NCBI GenBank assembly: GCA_947579665.1
Contig: OX388345.1
Location: 61,743,454 to 61,807,453 of the forward strand
Source: Sympetrum striolatum
Lineage: Eukaryota; Arthropoda; Insecta; Odonata; Libellulidae
Direction: 5' to 3'
DNA length: 64,000 nucleotides
Shown here: positions 23,850 through 36,777 of the stretch, piece after piece
Layout of the letters: each line of letters opens with the position of its first letter
How positions within the stretch are numbered: position 1 is the first letter of the stretch
Program-made: the position numbers and the translations under genes
Notes under the pieces: model-generated
Seen by the model: only the letters and a program-made list of their open reading frames with translations
What the model was told of the DNA's origin: nothing
The model's database searches: none

Positions 23850-24236
23850 CAGTAGAGCCCCGGTTATCCGGACGAATTCAGGCACATAGGCGTCCGGATT
23901 AGCGGGGTTTCCGGATTAGCGAGGTTTTCAAAAAATAACGTAAAAAACATTTTTTCTCAAAAATTATATTTTATAGATAATGCATGTATATATTGCATAA
24001 GGTATTACAACATAGAAAGTGAATGAATATTATCAGCGAGCGAAAAAGTCAGTTATTTTCTTTTGCGCGACCGTTCTTATTTTTAAATCAAGTGCGTAGT
24101 CTGTCCACCTCTCGTTTCTTGCTACTAATATGTGTGTTCACTAGAAGAAGTTGCGGGTTTACATAACTCCCAATGGACCGTCCGGATTACCGAGGGTTCC
24201 GGATTAGCGAGTGTCCGGATTACCGGGGTTCTACTG
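23850..24236. mobile_element. pogo/Tigger-like MITE (387 bp)
   Basis: Terminal inverted repeats of about 23 bp: left begins CAGTAGAGCCCCGGTTATCC, and the right end read in reverse begins CAGTAGAACCCCGGTAATCC. TA flanks both sides (23848-23849, 24237-24238), as expected for Tc1/mariner/pogo insertions. Internal copies of TCCGGATTAGCG repeat near both ends. No coding capacity. Confidence 0.85.
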
Positions 24237-24238
24237 TA

Positions 24239-26174
24239 ATTATAATTAAATATTTTTCTTTAATGACATAATTAAAAAAGTAACCAGCTGATGATCTGCC
24301 CTATATATTAATAGTTAACATTAATTAGGAAACAGAAATCATTGAGTACTCTGAACTGATTATTATTACTCTAATTATTATTAATCTTATATATTATCTT
24401 TTATTCCCATATATTTTTATGGACATTATTGGCAATAAATTGTTACTTATAAATTTTTCTTAAAAAATAACAAAAAAACAAACATCATACATTTCTTACA
24501 TGGAAATTTATATAGAAAGCTATGGGAAGTTGTATCTCATCCGGAAAATACTATTTTTCCTTGAAGTTCATCTGGCGTGACGTTTGCGACCCATGTCATA
24601 TGAAACACATGGAGACCTGGACCCACCGTAACCTTGAAGTGGGACGCATATATCACCTGTTAGTTCGTAAATATTGCAGGAAGGTATATTTTTCCAGAGC
24701 TAGATGGAGTATCGGGAATTGGCCCTATGAAAGTCAATAACTTAGAGATCTTGGCTACGTAAAAGCGTCGCATCATTAGGGGCAGTAAATTTTAGGGCTC
24801 AGCCATAAAAGCCAGGGTAAATACATGTAATGAGTCAGCTGTTATAGCAAGAGCTGAATTTCAGTCTATAAAATCTATTTATCTGCTATCTTTAAAAAAG
24901 AAAAGAGACTTTTTATTCTTCGTTTGGAAGGCCCTTTTTGCATTACTTGGTCAGTTAATTCTCGTCATGTTTACGAGTTTATTGCTTTATAATTCCGGAA
25001 TTTGCGTTATTTCTCTCTCACAAGATGACGACCGTTTTCGCAATTAAAGTGATTGGGAATAAAAATTTCACGGATGTCTTACGGTAATTTTCAGTTAATT
25101 TTATCTTTATATTGTGCCGTTAAAGTTGCCTATTTATAAAATAGCGTTCGCAGAAATTTGGTGAAATACCTAAAACGGGCTACCTTATAATTTATTGAGC
25201 AAGTTTCTGCTAGGTTCTATTCTCATTCCCTTAACGTTTCCTATCCTTTATTGAGAAGCTTCTAGAAAACTTTCCAATTCATCTGGGCGATTTTCCGCAG
25301 AATTTACTTCTTGATGGATGGACTCGACCTTGAATTGAATTGGCGTTATTCCTCATTAAACCAAATTACTTCTCCTTATTTTCTAAGATGCCGCAAAAGC
25401 AAAGAAACAAGATTCAGCGTTTGGTGATCTAGACTCAGTTTTTGTCGTCAGGACGCTTTAGCATAAATAGCATGTTTTGAGTCGTATTTTGAGTCGTATT
25501 GAGTCCTTTTATCTTCTTACGACTCATTAATAGTCGCTTTTCTCTACACAACCACGAGTGGAGTGACATATTATTCAAATTGATTCATCAGACGTTCCCT
25601 TTTGAAACATTTTCTTTCCGGAGCTGGGTCGATGAAGAAGTTTACTGACGATCCCGTTCCATCTTTGAACTAAACATTTTTGCTTGTTTCTGCGGCCGTC
25701 ATATCGTTTCGTTCGTCTCTTTATTTCTTTTTGCAAGCTCATCCCTGAATTTTCCCAGGTATATTTTCCTTTACGATCAAATAATTTTTAATAATTTGGG
25801 TATAATTTCTTCAATATGTATAACTGGAGTGCATGCATTCCTTATTACGATATCAGGAAATACATTCTAAATGTCTATATTTTGATTGCATAGGTAAACG
25901 CGTTTAGCTGACTAAATTTAAATTCAACACAATGAAAAAGTGTTTTTTAAATATTGCGTATCCTAAATTATAGCTATTTACCGAGTTTATTGAGTTTTTA
26001 TTTGTTGTGGTGTATTTAACCTTGTAAAAGTAATGGTCGCAGGGTACCAAAAGTAGTAGCAGACAAGGCTTGGATATCCTGTGTATTTGAAATTGTAATG
26101 CAAAAACTAAGGATTTTTATAGTAGTAGTATTGCTAAAAGTGTTTCGACAGATTAGGTCATTTCGCACATCGGC
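24239..26174. other. intergenic, nothing recognised
   Basis: A 72-codon frame at 24522-24740 has no family resemblance that I can identify. No structural repeat found. Confidence 0.35.
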
Positions 26175-26246
26175 ACTCACTGGGATTCGAACCCGGAACC
26201 GCTTTCACCAAAGGCAAACGCGCTGTCCACATGACTATCCGGGAGC
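26175..26246 (-). repeat. tRNA-derived SINE head
   Basis: On the minus strand an A-box-like TAGTCATGTGG (26227-26237) is followed by a perfect B box, GGTTCGAATCC (26183-26193). The ends do not pair as an acceptor stem, so this is a tRNA-derived pol III promoter and not a tRNA gene. It begins GGCTCCCGGATAG, like the unit at 59245. Confidence 0.65.
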
Positions 26247-26490
26247 CTAGGATTGGTATAGTTTTCGGAGGAAGATCTGGAATAATAATCATGCCTTGAT
26301 ATTTGTGAATGATCAACCATAGTTTACAATAGAAAGTTAGCTTATTCCAGACACAGAAATACTTTCGAATGGAAATAAGCGAAGCTGAAACATTTTAATT
26401 TACATTTCCAGCCCCTGATGCTTACACTGGTAAAATTTATGACGCTTACTGTGCATTTTCAAAATGAAAATGCTTACCGTAAAGAATTAA

Positions 26491-26545
26491 CTAACTATAT
26501 GGAAGATATCTTCCATATAGTAGTAGATATCTTCCGTATAGTTAG
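26491..26545. repeat. 20-bp inverted repeat with a nested 26-bp palindrome
   Basis: Arms 26491-26510 (CTAACTATATGGAAGATATC) and 26526-26545 (GATATCTTCCGTATAGTTAG) are complementary with one mismatch across a 15-base spacer. A perfect 26-bp palindrome centred on GATATC spans 26495-26520. It abuts the SINE-like unit that follows. Confidence 0.8.
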
Positions 26546-26760
26546 CGTGCCAAAAGCTGTCGGGTTCCCCGTAAGAACCGGGTTCGAATCGCGGCTGATC
26601 AGGATTTTCTGATCAGGTAATGATTGTGTGCGTGTCTGTCCGAATTTCCCGTTCAGAGTTGACGTTAGGAAGGGCATTCGGTGTTTAAGTGTCCGGCCCG
26701 GTAATCCGGTGTCCGGTGTTATAAGTCTAATCATCGCCAGAACCAAACCCTATCCTCATC
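26538..26760 (+). repeat. SINE-like unit with tRNA-type promoter
   Basis: A weak A box (TAGTTAGCGTGCC) and a B box GGTTCGAATCG at 26581-26591 are followed by a body with TTAGGAAGGGCATTCGG near 26665. I recall GGAAGGGCATCCGG-type tails from arthropod SINEs and RTE-group elements. No open frame of note. Confidence 0.5.
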
Positions 26761-29734
26761 ATCACCCATAAAATCAAATATCAGCCCACCCCATAAAATA
26801 TAGGAAAAATGCTTTGAGGAAAAAGTGGAAGAAATCCACTGAACGAATCTTTCAATCCGTTCGAGAAGTTAATCAGATCTATAGTTCTATATAGGTATAT
26901 CAGAAACCAGCGTTAGGTCGTCCTTAAACTGTCAAGGAAACAGTAATATTTAGTAATGTAGTAATATTTAAAAATTCCGATAAATATTTGATGAAAGTTG
27001 TCTGGTGAAACAAAACTAATATTTTCGTTCAACTCATAATCATTCCTCGAAGAAAAAAAATGTATTTATCTTTAATGCCTACTGACAGTTGTCTGGAATT
27101 ATATTACACTATTCACGATTTTTTTAATAGAGCAGAAGGATTTCAAAATGTTAAAAATTACAAGTGTAAATCTTCTCTCTTACGAATTAATTTCTCTTTC
27201 TCTCTTTGAGTGAATCGGCCCTGGGGCTGGTTTCAGCTGAACACTCTACAAACATCTCGAACAAACAAACAATTTAGCAGTTATCACTGGATAAATAAAT
27301 TAAAGCGCTCAATTTTTTCCTTACCCATGTTAATGAAGTATGAATTTATTATTATTTTCTACATTCACTATGTTATTGCCGAATTCCTTAATTAAGACGC
27401 TATATTGCTTCTGTCATTATTATTATTTGTAATTCATCGACTAATTTAAATCAACAATCCATGTCCTGGTACGTGTGCTCACATAAAAAACTGACACGAA
27501 AAGAGTGACGGTATCGTGACTCTTCCCAGTACTCCCAAATGCCGATCAAACTGCTTTCATGTTCGTATTTATTGAGATTTTTCAAGGGTGCCCACTTTTA
27601 GGCGAAAAATCACCTTTCAACCATTACCATATCATACGGACTTTTCAACTGCAGTAGGTCTAAATTCGGTTGAAATCGTACATATCACAAGAAAATCGAT
27701 AGCTCATCCCTGTAGAAAGACGTTGCGAAAAATTTACATCGGATAATCTGTAGTCTTTTGGTTTCTGCAAGTGCAAGTGGATTTGTCTGTCTACGCTCTT
27801 GCTTTTACCTTTTCCATTCGGCCGAAACTCAAATCCACTCTTCTCTTTCAGATTTTCTCTACATTCGCCTTACGTCTTTTCTGTTTTATCTCTTCGCTGC
27901 AGAGCCCATGTTGCTTCCGCGTCATCGCATATCTATTCCATTTCAGCCGAGAGCCATCGACTGAAATATTTTTGATTTTCCGTCTGTCAAATTTCCTTCC
28001 GTTACCTGTCATCCCGCCTTTCTCAAATTATGTTATTTACTATTTTAATTTAAAAAATCTACCTAACTTAATGTAAACATGAAAGTATGTGCGGTATTTA
28101 AAAAAATAATTAAGTCTAATGTTTTACGAAACATATTTTTATCTCTATTTTTGTGACTCTAATCCAATAAGAATTAATTCTTCAATAAAGCATGGTTGCA
28201 AACAGCGTGAAAAAATTGGTATGAAGACTTCAGTAGAAAAATACAAAACAACCATCAAAGAATCTATTAAAAAAATATAGTAAATCGATTGATTATAAAA
28301 GCTTACTTATGGAATGAAAAACGTTTAATGACATTTTATTCGATTTTCATCAGAATTTTCAAGTAAAATTTTGATAGAAAAGAATTGTATCTACCAAAGT
28401 TTTATATTAGCTATCAAAATAAAAAATTAGTAATCAATACATTGAATGAGCTCTAAGAATATTTCAAGAATCTCCTTGTAACTGAAAATTGAGGATAGTA
28501 TCGTTTGTATTGATTATTATTATTGATGTTCCTTTTATCTTTGCAATTATATTAATGAAGGTGATTAATAATTCTCTAAATCTTTTCCTGCATATGGGCG
28601 TTATAATTTTCTTCCTAACTAATTTTATATTTCATCTATATCATATAAGTATATAAAACCGTTCGTCATTTACAGATTTATAGTATTCAATTTTGGAAAC
28701 GAAAAAGATTTCACATGTATGAGAAACATAATTCACACAAATAGCAACGCTACACTATACAAATAGATACAATACACATTCCTATTTTCAAAATATAATT
28801 CTATAGCCTCCCAATCATAAAAAGCTGTCAATCACTCTACTTTGATGCTAACAGGTGTATACATTTGGAGAACATAAATATTAGTATAAAATTATCAAAC
28901 TTAACGTACGGTACAGCCAGATCATGGTCATAGATTTTGGTATATTCTACGATGCCTTCAATATCATCTTTTACAGTAAAGAATTAACATTCAATGAGAT
29001 TGGGATTTCACCTCGCGAGATTCACTAGAGATGCGGACTTTTTCCTAAAATCATTGTTAAAACAATATAGTTATAAAATGCATCTCTCTAGGAATAGGTT
29101 CTTGAAGAAGGAACGACAGCAACGAAAAAATCCTAAGGGAGACTATACCTTTATATAGTTATCGATACATTTTCGCCTAAGTCTTAATTTCTTTAAACAT
29201 TCTTATGCACTACTGTTACTATCTACATCGATAGATAAACATTCAATTCTTAGATATTTTCAAAACAACGTGTAATATTCTTATTTGGCTAGAATTAGAA
29301 GTTTTATTCTTTCCTGTAGGTTTGTTTTAGGTATTTAATAAAACAATTTCATTGGCCAATATCATGTAGGAAGATAACTCATCATATGATCATTTTGTAT
29401 AACCTTTGCTGGTATGGGGAAGTGAATTGAAAACGTTCCTAATCCTTCCAAATATTTCAAAGTAATTGTAAATTAATCAATAAGTTCAAGGAAGGAAAAT
29501 TCTGATAACATCTGGAGGGTATAAATTGAATCGTGAATCCTTCAAAAGAAGTTAAGAAGGTAAAAACGCCTATGCATTGAACGGCATATATTTAATTGTA
29601 TTTAATACGAGTAAAATGAAGCTTGCATACCGCAATCAGTTCGACAACACTAATTTCATGTCGGCATCATATCGGGACGGTCCTCAAAAGAAAAAAAAGG
29701 ATTCAAAATATTCTTAAAATTCGCTGCAATTTAA
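26761..29734. other. intergenic, nothing recognised
   Basis: Includes a pyrimidine-rich patch at 27760-28020 whose frames look like composition artefacts. No repeat or RNA gene identified. Confidence 0.35.
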
Positions 29735-30440
29735 TCGTCCGTCGTCGAACCCGGGTCTTACTGATAGTACTTACTATGCAGCACAACAGAGGATCACCAT
29801 CTCTAACTATGTGTGAAAGTTCAAGCAGATATATTTGCTGCAACTCTCTCAAACGACGTCTTACTTTTCCCTTATATTCCTTACCTGAGAAGTTGTATGT
29901 GCTCTGGCATCGAATCAAGGAACAGCATGGTCTTATCTAAATTTTTTTCTTAAGCCGAGTCTTAATATATATCTTCAAGCAAAGCAAGAACTTCCTATTA
30001 ATTAGATAAGTGCATAAAAAAATAATGAAAACTATCTCAATGTATTTTAAATTGGAGATACATTTACCGCCTGGCATCGAACAATACTTTCTATGCAGCT
30101 ATACTCTCTATACGTTTACCGCCTGGCAATACTTTCTATGCAGCACAACAGAAGATCACCATATTTAACTATGTGTAAAAATTCAAGCGGAAATATTTGT
30201 TGCAACTTCCTCAAACGACGTCCTACTTTTCCCTTATATTCCTTATGAGAGAAAAGATATTGTGCTCTGGCATCGAACCCAGGAATAGTAGGGTCTTATG
30301 AATTTTTTTTCTTAAACCAATTCTTACCATACATCTTGTAGCCAAGCACGAACTTCCTATCATTTCGATAAGTTCATCAAAAAAATAATGAATAACTACT
30401 CCCATGTATTTTAAAGGGCAGATATTCGCATCGTCCTAGC
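29735..30440. repeat. diverged tandem duplication, period about 363 bp
   Basis: Two copies in tandem. ATGCAGCACAACAGA occurs at 29776 and 30138, TTCCCTTATATTCCTTA near 29869 and 30231, and TGTATTTTAA at 30041 and 30405. Offsets of 362-364 show near-colinear copies with scattered substitutions and small indels. At the junction a short unit (ACCGCCTGGCA, then TACTTTCTATGCAG) is repeated again near 30066-30145. B-box-like TCGAACCC occurs in each copy on the minus strand. Confidence 0.85.
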
Positions 30441-30604
30441 ATCGATGCCAGGATATTTTCTGTGAAAGTCATTTACGTTTTCGATAAATCATGATCATAT
30501 ATATAGGCTCCTAGAGTTTTGGTTTTCTAGCTATCCAGGAAGTATTTTTTTTTCAAATTCCCAAAATTCAAAGCAATGCATTCAAATGGGAAAAATCGGG
30601 ACTT

Positions 30605-30690
30605 TGAGGCCCTCTGGAATTGAACCCATGACACTGAGGCTCAAGATCGCAATATTTCTGGCGGTTACACGTTATAGCCAATACGTCGTA
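30605..30690 (-). repeat. degenerate tRNA-derived SINE head
   Basis: On the minus strand A-box-like TGGCTATAACG (30670-30680) precedes GGTTCAATTCC (30616-30626), a good B box. No complete cloverleaf is apparent. Confidence 0.45.
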
Positions 30691-33600
30691 AAAATTTCAA
30701 GTCGATGACCCTTGTGGTTTAGCCTGTGAATTAGTATCCTATCTATATACCTATCTATATCCATGAATGAATCCGGAGAAGCATCTATATATAATAGATT
30801 TCAAGTAAATAAGTATTGGCGGAATTTCAAAACAGAATTCTTTAAAAATATTAATTATCGTTACAAAAAATATGCTAAGGTCATTTGTATGATATATAAC
30901 TATTTAGAAATAATAACGAGGACTATTAATACTAAATTTTCGGATAAAGCACCGCTAATTAATCAACATAACTCAAATATTATCTGCTTATGTTAAATAT
31001 TTATTAATCATAATTATTAGAAGAGCCATTTATGCATTTCTTACGCTAAATCACGATAGAATAATGTCACGACCTAAGAACAATATTTAGGTCATCATCA
31101 TAATAATTAGAAATAAATCGTAAATGCGTCGACTCTGGAAAGGGTCTCAATACCACATTACGTGTTTTTTCCTCAGTGTCCGCATTAGTTGATGAAGATT
31201 CGATTAACATGTAATGTTACATCTTCGTTTACCATATACTATTAATCGGAGCCACACAGATTATTTTGGATACCATTGCTTTTTTCTTAGTTCTTGCGAT
31301 CCTTTATTCAATTTATTTATTCAATCATTGGGTTCTATTTATCGGCTACTTATTAAAACCGAAGCAGTGATTAAGAAATGTCTTTCAGCGATAGGCCAAT
31401 TGTTTGAATTCGCATCATATTTTGCACTCTCTTGAATGGATTTATATCTTTTTAAACGCATAAACGTTAAGAACTATCATTCTTACGTACTTAGTTAATA
31501 TTTAGTTCAAGTTTACTTAATTTCACTCGGATGTGACAGAAAGGCACTGTAAAAGTAGGAAAATTAATATCTCTAGCCTCTCCTTACATAGTGATATTCC
31601 GGTTTAGTTTGAGGGAAATTAAGTTTAAAAAGTTTCATCAAAACCCAATCTAAATTCGGTCCAATGGAACATCAAATACCTTTGAGAGTAATTCACTTAG
31701 ATGAGAACGTTAATCCGATCATAATCGGGCTAATTTTACAATACTTCTCTACGAGGGCTTGATTGTTTTTGATTAAGTTGCGTCCCAAGAGGTTCCATCG
31801 AAAGATGCATTGATGAAGTACATTATCTCAAAATTAAAATAGATATGTTGACTCCGAACCCCTTTTTCAAATTAGAGAGTAATTCATGTTTTAACTCTAT
31901 AATGAAACAAGCGGCGCTTACTGCATTAATTGAGAAGTCAATCGCTTCCTCTACCTGAAATCTTCCCTTTTCTGTAAAAATACAACCTCATATCTGAGTA
32001 TTTATTTCTCCCTCCTAGGCCATTGATTTTATTATTTCCGTATTCATAAAATTAATTTTGAATTATCATTATGTTGGATTAAGAAAATATTTAAACCCAA
32101 TACCATACTGTAATACTGTATTCTCATGATGCATCATTTGAATATTAGTATTCGAATATATTTTCGCGTATCCTACCTTTTATATGTTATATAGTCGCAA
32201 AAAGTAGAGTGCCGTGAAAATTATACAGAAAAGGCCTCCTAGCAATAAATATCTTCATTTCAGTCTTTGCGTGTTAGAGCTTGTTTTCCGCCCAAGAAAT
32301 TCGCATTCTTCCAAGAAAGCATGCAACAGATGGGCGTGGGCTTAGATTTATTGAATATTGAATATTGATTTGGGATAATCGAAGAGTTGAGTTTTCTTTC
32401 ATAGATATCATTGTAGTACTTCGGGAATAGCAGTGGATCAAGGTAATCCTATCTTACTGATTCGACTAGGTTTCTAGGAGGTATTTAATTCGGAAGATTA
32501 TCACCAATAGCTGATTCAAAAGAGAAAGGAGTAGTGAAGTACTAAGATTATAAATAGAAAGATAGATTGGGGACTTGATTTTGATCTTTTAATCATTATC
32601 AACTTCCGTTACATTTTACTTCCCCGTTAAAGTGCATGTGAGATTAAGACAAATCAAAACGATGTAGCCTTGCGGTTAGCTGTTCCGAAAAACGAGGAAA
32701 ACTCTTACGACAGACTATTTTTAGAGGAAGGAAGGACCTATGAGTATAAAATGATGTTGGCTAGAAATATGATTGGAAAATTTATCTATAAATGTAAAAT
32801 ATTCATTTTCATGATTTTATATAAGTGTCTATTCTCAGTGTCTCAATAGTATCAAATTGCTTCGCGAAAACACACCACAGTCCGCACACCAAATTAAGTG
32901 GAAGTTTAGTGAATATATAATTTTCTAAATATCACCTAGTATGGCTCGGAGTGTTTGCTCAGCTAAAAGATTAATTTGGCGAGGAAGGGAAACTGCTGGA
33001 AAGCAGAATCTTGTTATTCGGGAAGATCATCAGAAACTTCTCTTCCAGTTTGCAAACTTTGTAGCGAGTGGAAGCGATAGATAAGCAGAGTGCAAATCCA
33101 ATTTCATTTTATCATAGGTTGTCGCCTTCATTCATATTTTGATTGACTGGAAAAATGATTAATTTTTCACGGAGATAGATTAATTTCCAATCATATATAC
33201 CAATAAATGTCTCTGTATGTAGTATATCCAATTTATAACCATTTTAAACTACGTTTCGAAAATGGATGGATAGTAAATCTGTGTTTATGAATGTTTTATT
33301 TTGATGGTGACATCTAATAATTTTATTGGGCGTTATTGATACTGCATTCCTCTTGTTGATTTCCGTGGCGTGTTCTATTCTATTGCTTGACAGCTATTGC
33401 TTCCCTAGGGAGAAAGGAGTAACAGCTCTAATGACTAACCTTAATTAAAAATTAAATCTGTGACCCAACACTCCATGCAGGATTAGGATCCAGGGGCGGC
33501 ATTTACAATGAATGCTAACTCAGCACAGACTCCCTTGTCACTTTATTGGCTTTTCTAGAACGCGCTGGAACTAAATTCAGGCTGCTGTTTATCGTCTCTA

Positions 33601-36039
33601 AATGTTCTGAATCAAACCATTACCTCCACCTGGAATCGAAATTGGGAATTTCATCAATCTGATAAACCTGGTAGAGGTTCCTTAGCCTAGATATTCAAAA
33701 TACTATTCTTCTTTTGAAATACTATTATTCATCAACTCATACTTATATTTAATGAAGTTAAGCATAATAATTTTACGAAAATACGGCATTTTTTTCTATA
33801 TCAACATTCTTCTGCAATAATCAATTAAATTGTGCTATATATAACTTTATTCTCGCAAGTATTTTTCACAATGTACAGGACTTTTTCAGATCAAATATTT
33901 AATTTGCTATTAACTAATAAATATCTTATTGGTTTTTTAATTTAATTTTCACTAACTGGCAATTGAAGTCACGGTGCAGATTTAGCCCCCGGAAATCGAA
34001 TTTCATACTTGGAGTCCTTGGAGGTATTATTCAGCATTTATTTTTTGTTACTATGCATTCCTACCCATGTTTACAAATATTTGGAGTAATTACGCAATGT
34101 ATACCGTTTGATTCGAAGTATGGTATATCGTATGTAATTGCCAATTTGTACTCTTTTCGCACTGTTGGTCTATGCAACTAAAAAAGCAATATTCTAGTAA
34201 CAATTTTTCCTATGTTTGGTATCTTATGTTATACAAAATATTCCCGCTCTCTTAAAAAAATCAATTAATTCTTATTGAATCCTTTTCTGCTGAAGAAAGA
34301 TTCAATCAAATCAATTAACGAAAATATTTAAGCTTAATTTTTGTCTGAGAGCTCATTTTGAAGTCCAATTACCAAAAACTCATTCTTAAATCCGTTCTCT
34401 AGGTTAATTGGGAAGCAAAGACATGTATCCCGTAATTGGGATTCATAGCTTTATTTTAAATTCTATCTGCAATCGTTGTTACGATTTCTAGCAAGAGAGG
34501 TAATGAGGATTTACAAATAGAAATATTTATGTGGAAGTATCTTTGTTATTTAAAATAAAAGCATGGAAAAATTTTCGAAACTTTCGGCCGTATGCTCAGA
34601 GAAAACCATTTTGCATTAAAAATGGAAACTCTCAATATATTTGGAAAGTATGAGAGTGGAAATGAAACTAAGTAAACAGTAAGTAAAGTAAATCAAAGTT
34701 GGGCCTAATTATGTGCATTCAATGCGATTAAAATGTATTTTATAGTAACAATAATAATAAAAAAGAGAACTTTATCGAAGGGCGAGGCTAAAAATGAGGC
34801 TTACAATTCTCATCTTACATCTAGCTCAAAAATAACTAAGATTTTAGGTATTTCAAAATTCTTTAATATTCCTGGATTTTCTTCCCTCAAAATTTTAATA
34901 ATCTTCTTCGCTATACTGCATTTTAATCTACAACTCATATACATGTATTGTTAGATGTAATGAGATAATATAGGGCTTGTGCTTTATCAAGGGCTTCAAT
35001 TTTATCATGATCATATTTATTTTTATAGAGAAGAAGGGTAGTATCAAAATTAAAAGTTTCAATAACATTTGAGTTTATTTGAATTATTGAATGGAATCCT
35101 TTACGAATTAACCTCTTACGTGAATGGCATAGAATAAATCAGTTAAGTTATGGTGAGTTAGTTAGTTGCCTTAATAGTGCCTGTATTCTTAATGAGTTAG
35201 CCGGTTGATACATCAATTATGATTGCATTTTCTTTGAAGAAATTGGTGTTACTACAATGAAATTATTTTCAAAAGTAAGCTAAAAAATCAAATAAAGCGA
35301 TATCTGATATAAGTTTTCCATAATTTATCCTAATTGAAGTAAAAACCTGGCTTTTCTTTTTTATTTCGTCTGGACTCAGTCTGTTTTTGTTTCTTTAATC
35401 CAAGTTAGTCATATAAATATACAAATAATATAATAATGCTAATAAAAAGGAGTGGAATAAAATCAATTTGGTAAATGAATTACGCATATTGAAATTAATA
35501 AAATAAATTACAATTTTCGCCATATTATGTTTTAAATATATTATTTTTGACCACTGCTAGTTTGAAATATCGTTACGTTATCGTTATGGCAGGAGAAGGA
35601 AATAACTCTGAAAGAATATCGATTGAAGGAAATTTTTTGAAGTAAAATTTTTGGATTAAGTTTTTTTGGAATAATTTGGCTCTTTTTATTTTAATGGTTT
35701 AAAATGAATCAGATTGGTTCAGTTTCGGGTTAATTTGGAATGGAACATATTTATGTTAATCGCGTAAATTTCTGTTTCGCATCACTGTTAGTTTCCCAAA
35801 ATTCTACTTTCTTCGATTTACTTCATACGTAGAAAATATGGAATACTTCCGGGATACACATTAGTCTAATGAACGGATTACCTGAGGTACAGAACGCACG
35901 TATTCGATTTCTCCGAAGATGAAATTGCCGCTGCCACACGGAAAAAAATATTGTGGTATGACAGGAAGAGATAATCATAGCTTGGTGTTTGGAAGAGGGG
36001 TAAAAAAGTCCAGATAAGTGTTTCGCAGAAAAACAATAA
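30691..36039. other. gene-free region upstream of the receptor gene
   Basis: AT-rich DNA without a reading frame or transposon terminus I can support. A weak tRNA-like fragment near 33620 is too degenerate to annotate. Confidence 0.35.
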
Positions 36040-36471
36040 CGCATTGCGCATGAGTGGTAGGAAGTATCGCGGTGCGCGCTCAAGAGGAGAGAGGAAGAGG
36101 GGAAGTCGCTCGTCCACAGAGGAGATGCGCCTTCGGAACCAAACCGCTCTAAGTTCTCGGCACGAAAACCGCTCCGGAGGGGACCTCGTCAACACTGCGG
36201 AGTCCACGACATCGCGGTATCCCACAAACATCAACTTGGCAAACACCTGTAGGATAGGAGAAGACAAACTTTCGCGTTGCCGCTCCAATTTTTCGGTGGA
36301 AATCTTCCGGGATACCAAACTCAGCTTCGGAGGAACATACGGCGCCCGGACGGACCGTTCTCAATCGCCGATTTTCTAGTTTGTAGAGAGTTCTAACCGT
36401 ATCCTTTCGGGGGTTGGGGGCGCCCGTGGATGAGCCCCCTTCCCCCTTCAGAGTGACTATCGGTACCGGCG
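36040..36471 (+). promoter_or_regulatory. GC/CpG-rich leader of the receptor gene, with an upstream ORF
   Basis: Base composition changes abruptly to GC- and CpG-rich from about 36040 and stays so through the coding exon, in contrast to AT-rich flanks. That suits a CpG-type promoter and 5' UTR. A TTGCGCATGAG at 36044-36054 resembles an NRF1-type GCGCATG site. A 110-codon open frame (ATG at 36050, stop before 36380) would be an upstream ORF if transcription starts 5' of it. The transcription start itself is not determined. Confidence 0.45.
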
Positions 36472-36777
36472 ATGCCCGGAGTGTCCGAACCCACGGGGGA
36501 TGCCCTGACCCCCGGTGCCTCCGCGGAGGCCCACTTGGGAGCGGCGGCCAATGTTTCCTTCACCTTGCTCTCCGCGAATGTCTCCGCAACTCTGTTTCCG
36601 GAGGCTTCGGAAATTAATCCGACGCCGCTGAACGTGCCGTATGCCGTCTGCGAGATCCTCGTGGCCATCGCGGCGGTGGCGGGCAATGCCCTGGTCCTAG
36701 CCGCCTTTAGGAGAGAAAGGAAGCTCCGCAGGAGGACCAATTACTATATTGTGTCGCTGGCCGCGGCGGACTTTCTG
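36472..36777 (+). CDS. AdoR: class A GPCR, probable adenosine receptor, first coding exon
   Basis: 102 codons from ATG 36472 to a donor, CTG|GTGAGA, at 36777/36778. The first ~54 residues are an extracellular tail with two Asn-X-Ser sites (NVS, twice). TM1 runs through ILVAIAAVAGNALVLAAF with the conserved GN. A basic first loop (RRERKLRRR) follows, then the start of TM2, NYYIVSLAAADFL, with the class A Asp. SLAAAD after a TNY motif is typical of adenosine receptors, and the RRRTNYYI version fits insect AdoR as I recall it. Aminergic and muscarinic receptors are less likely. The rest of the receptor is not in the window, so the gene is partial. Confidence 0.65.

Noticed and set aside
26175..26246. 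tRNA gene
   Set aside because: A and B boxes are good but the 5' and 3' ends do not form an acceptor stem.
27758..28076. Two overlapping plus-strand frames
   Set aside because: Pyrimidine-rich region giving Phe/Leu/Ser-rich frames, typical of composition artefact.
35878..36318. 146-codon minus-strand frame over the receptor leader
   Set aside because: Antisense shadow in GC-rich DNA. The plus-strand receptor exon next to it is clearly the coding strand.
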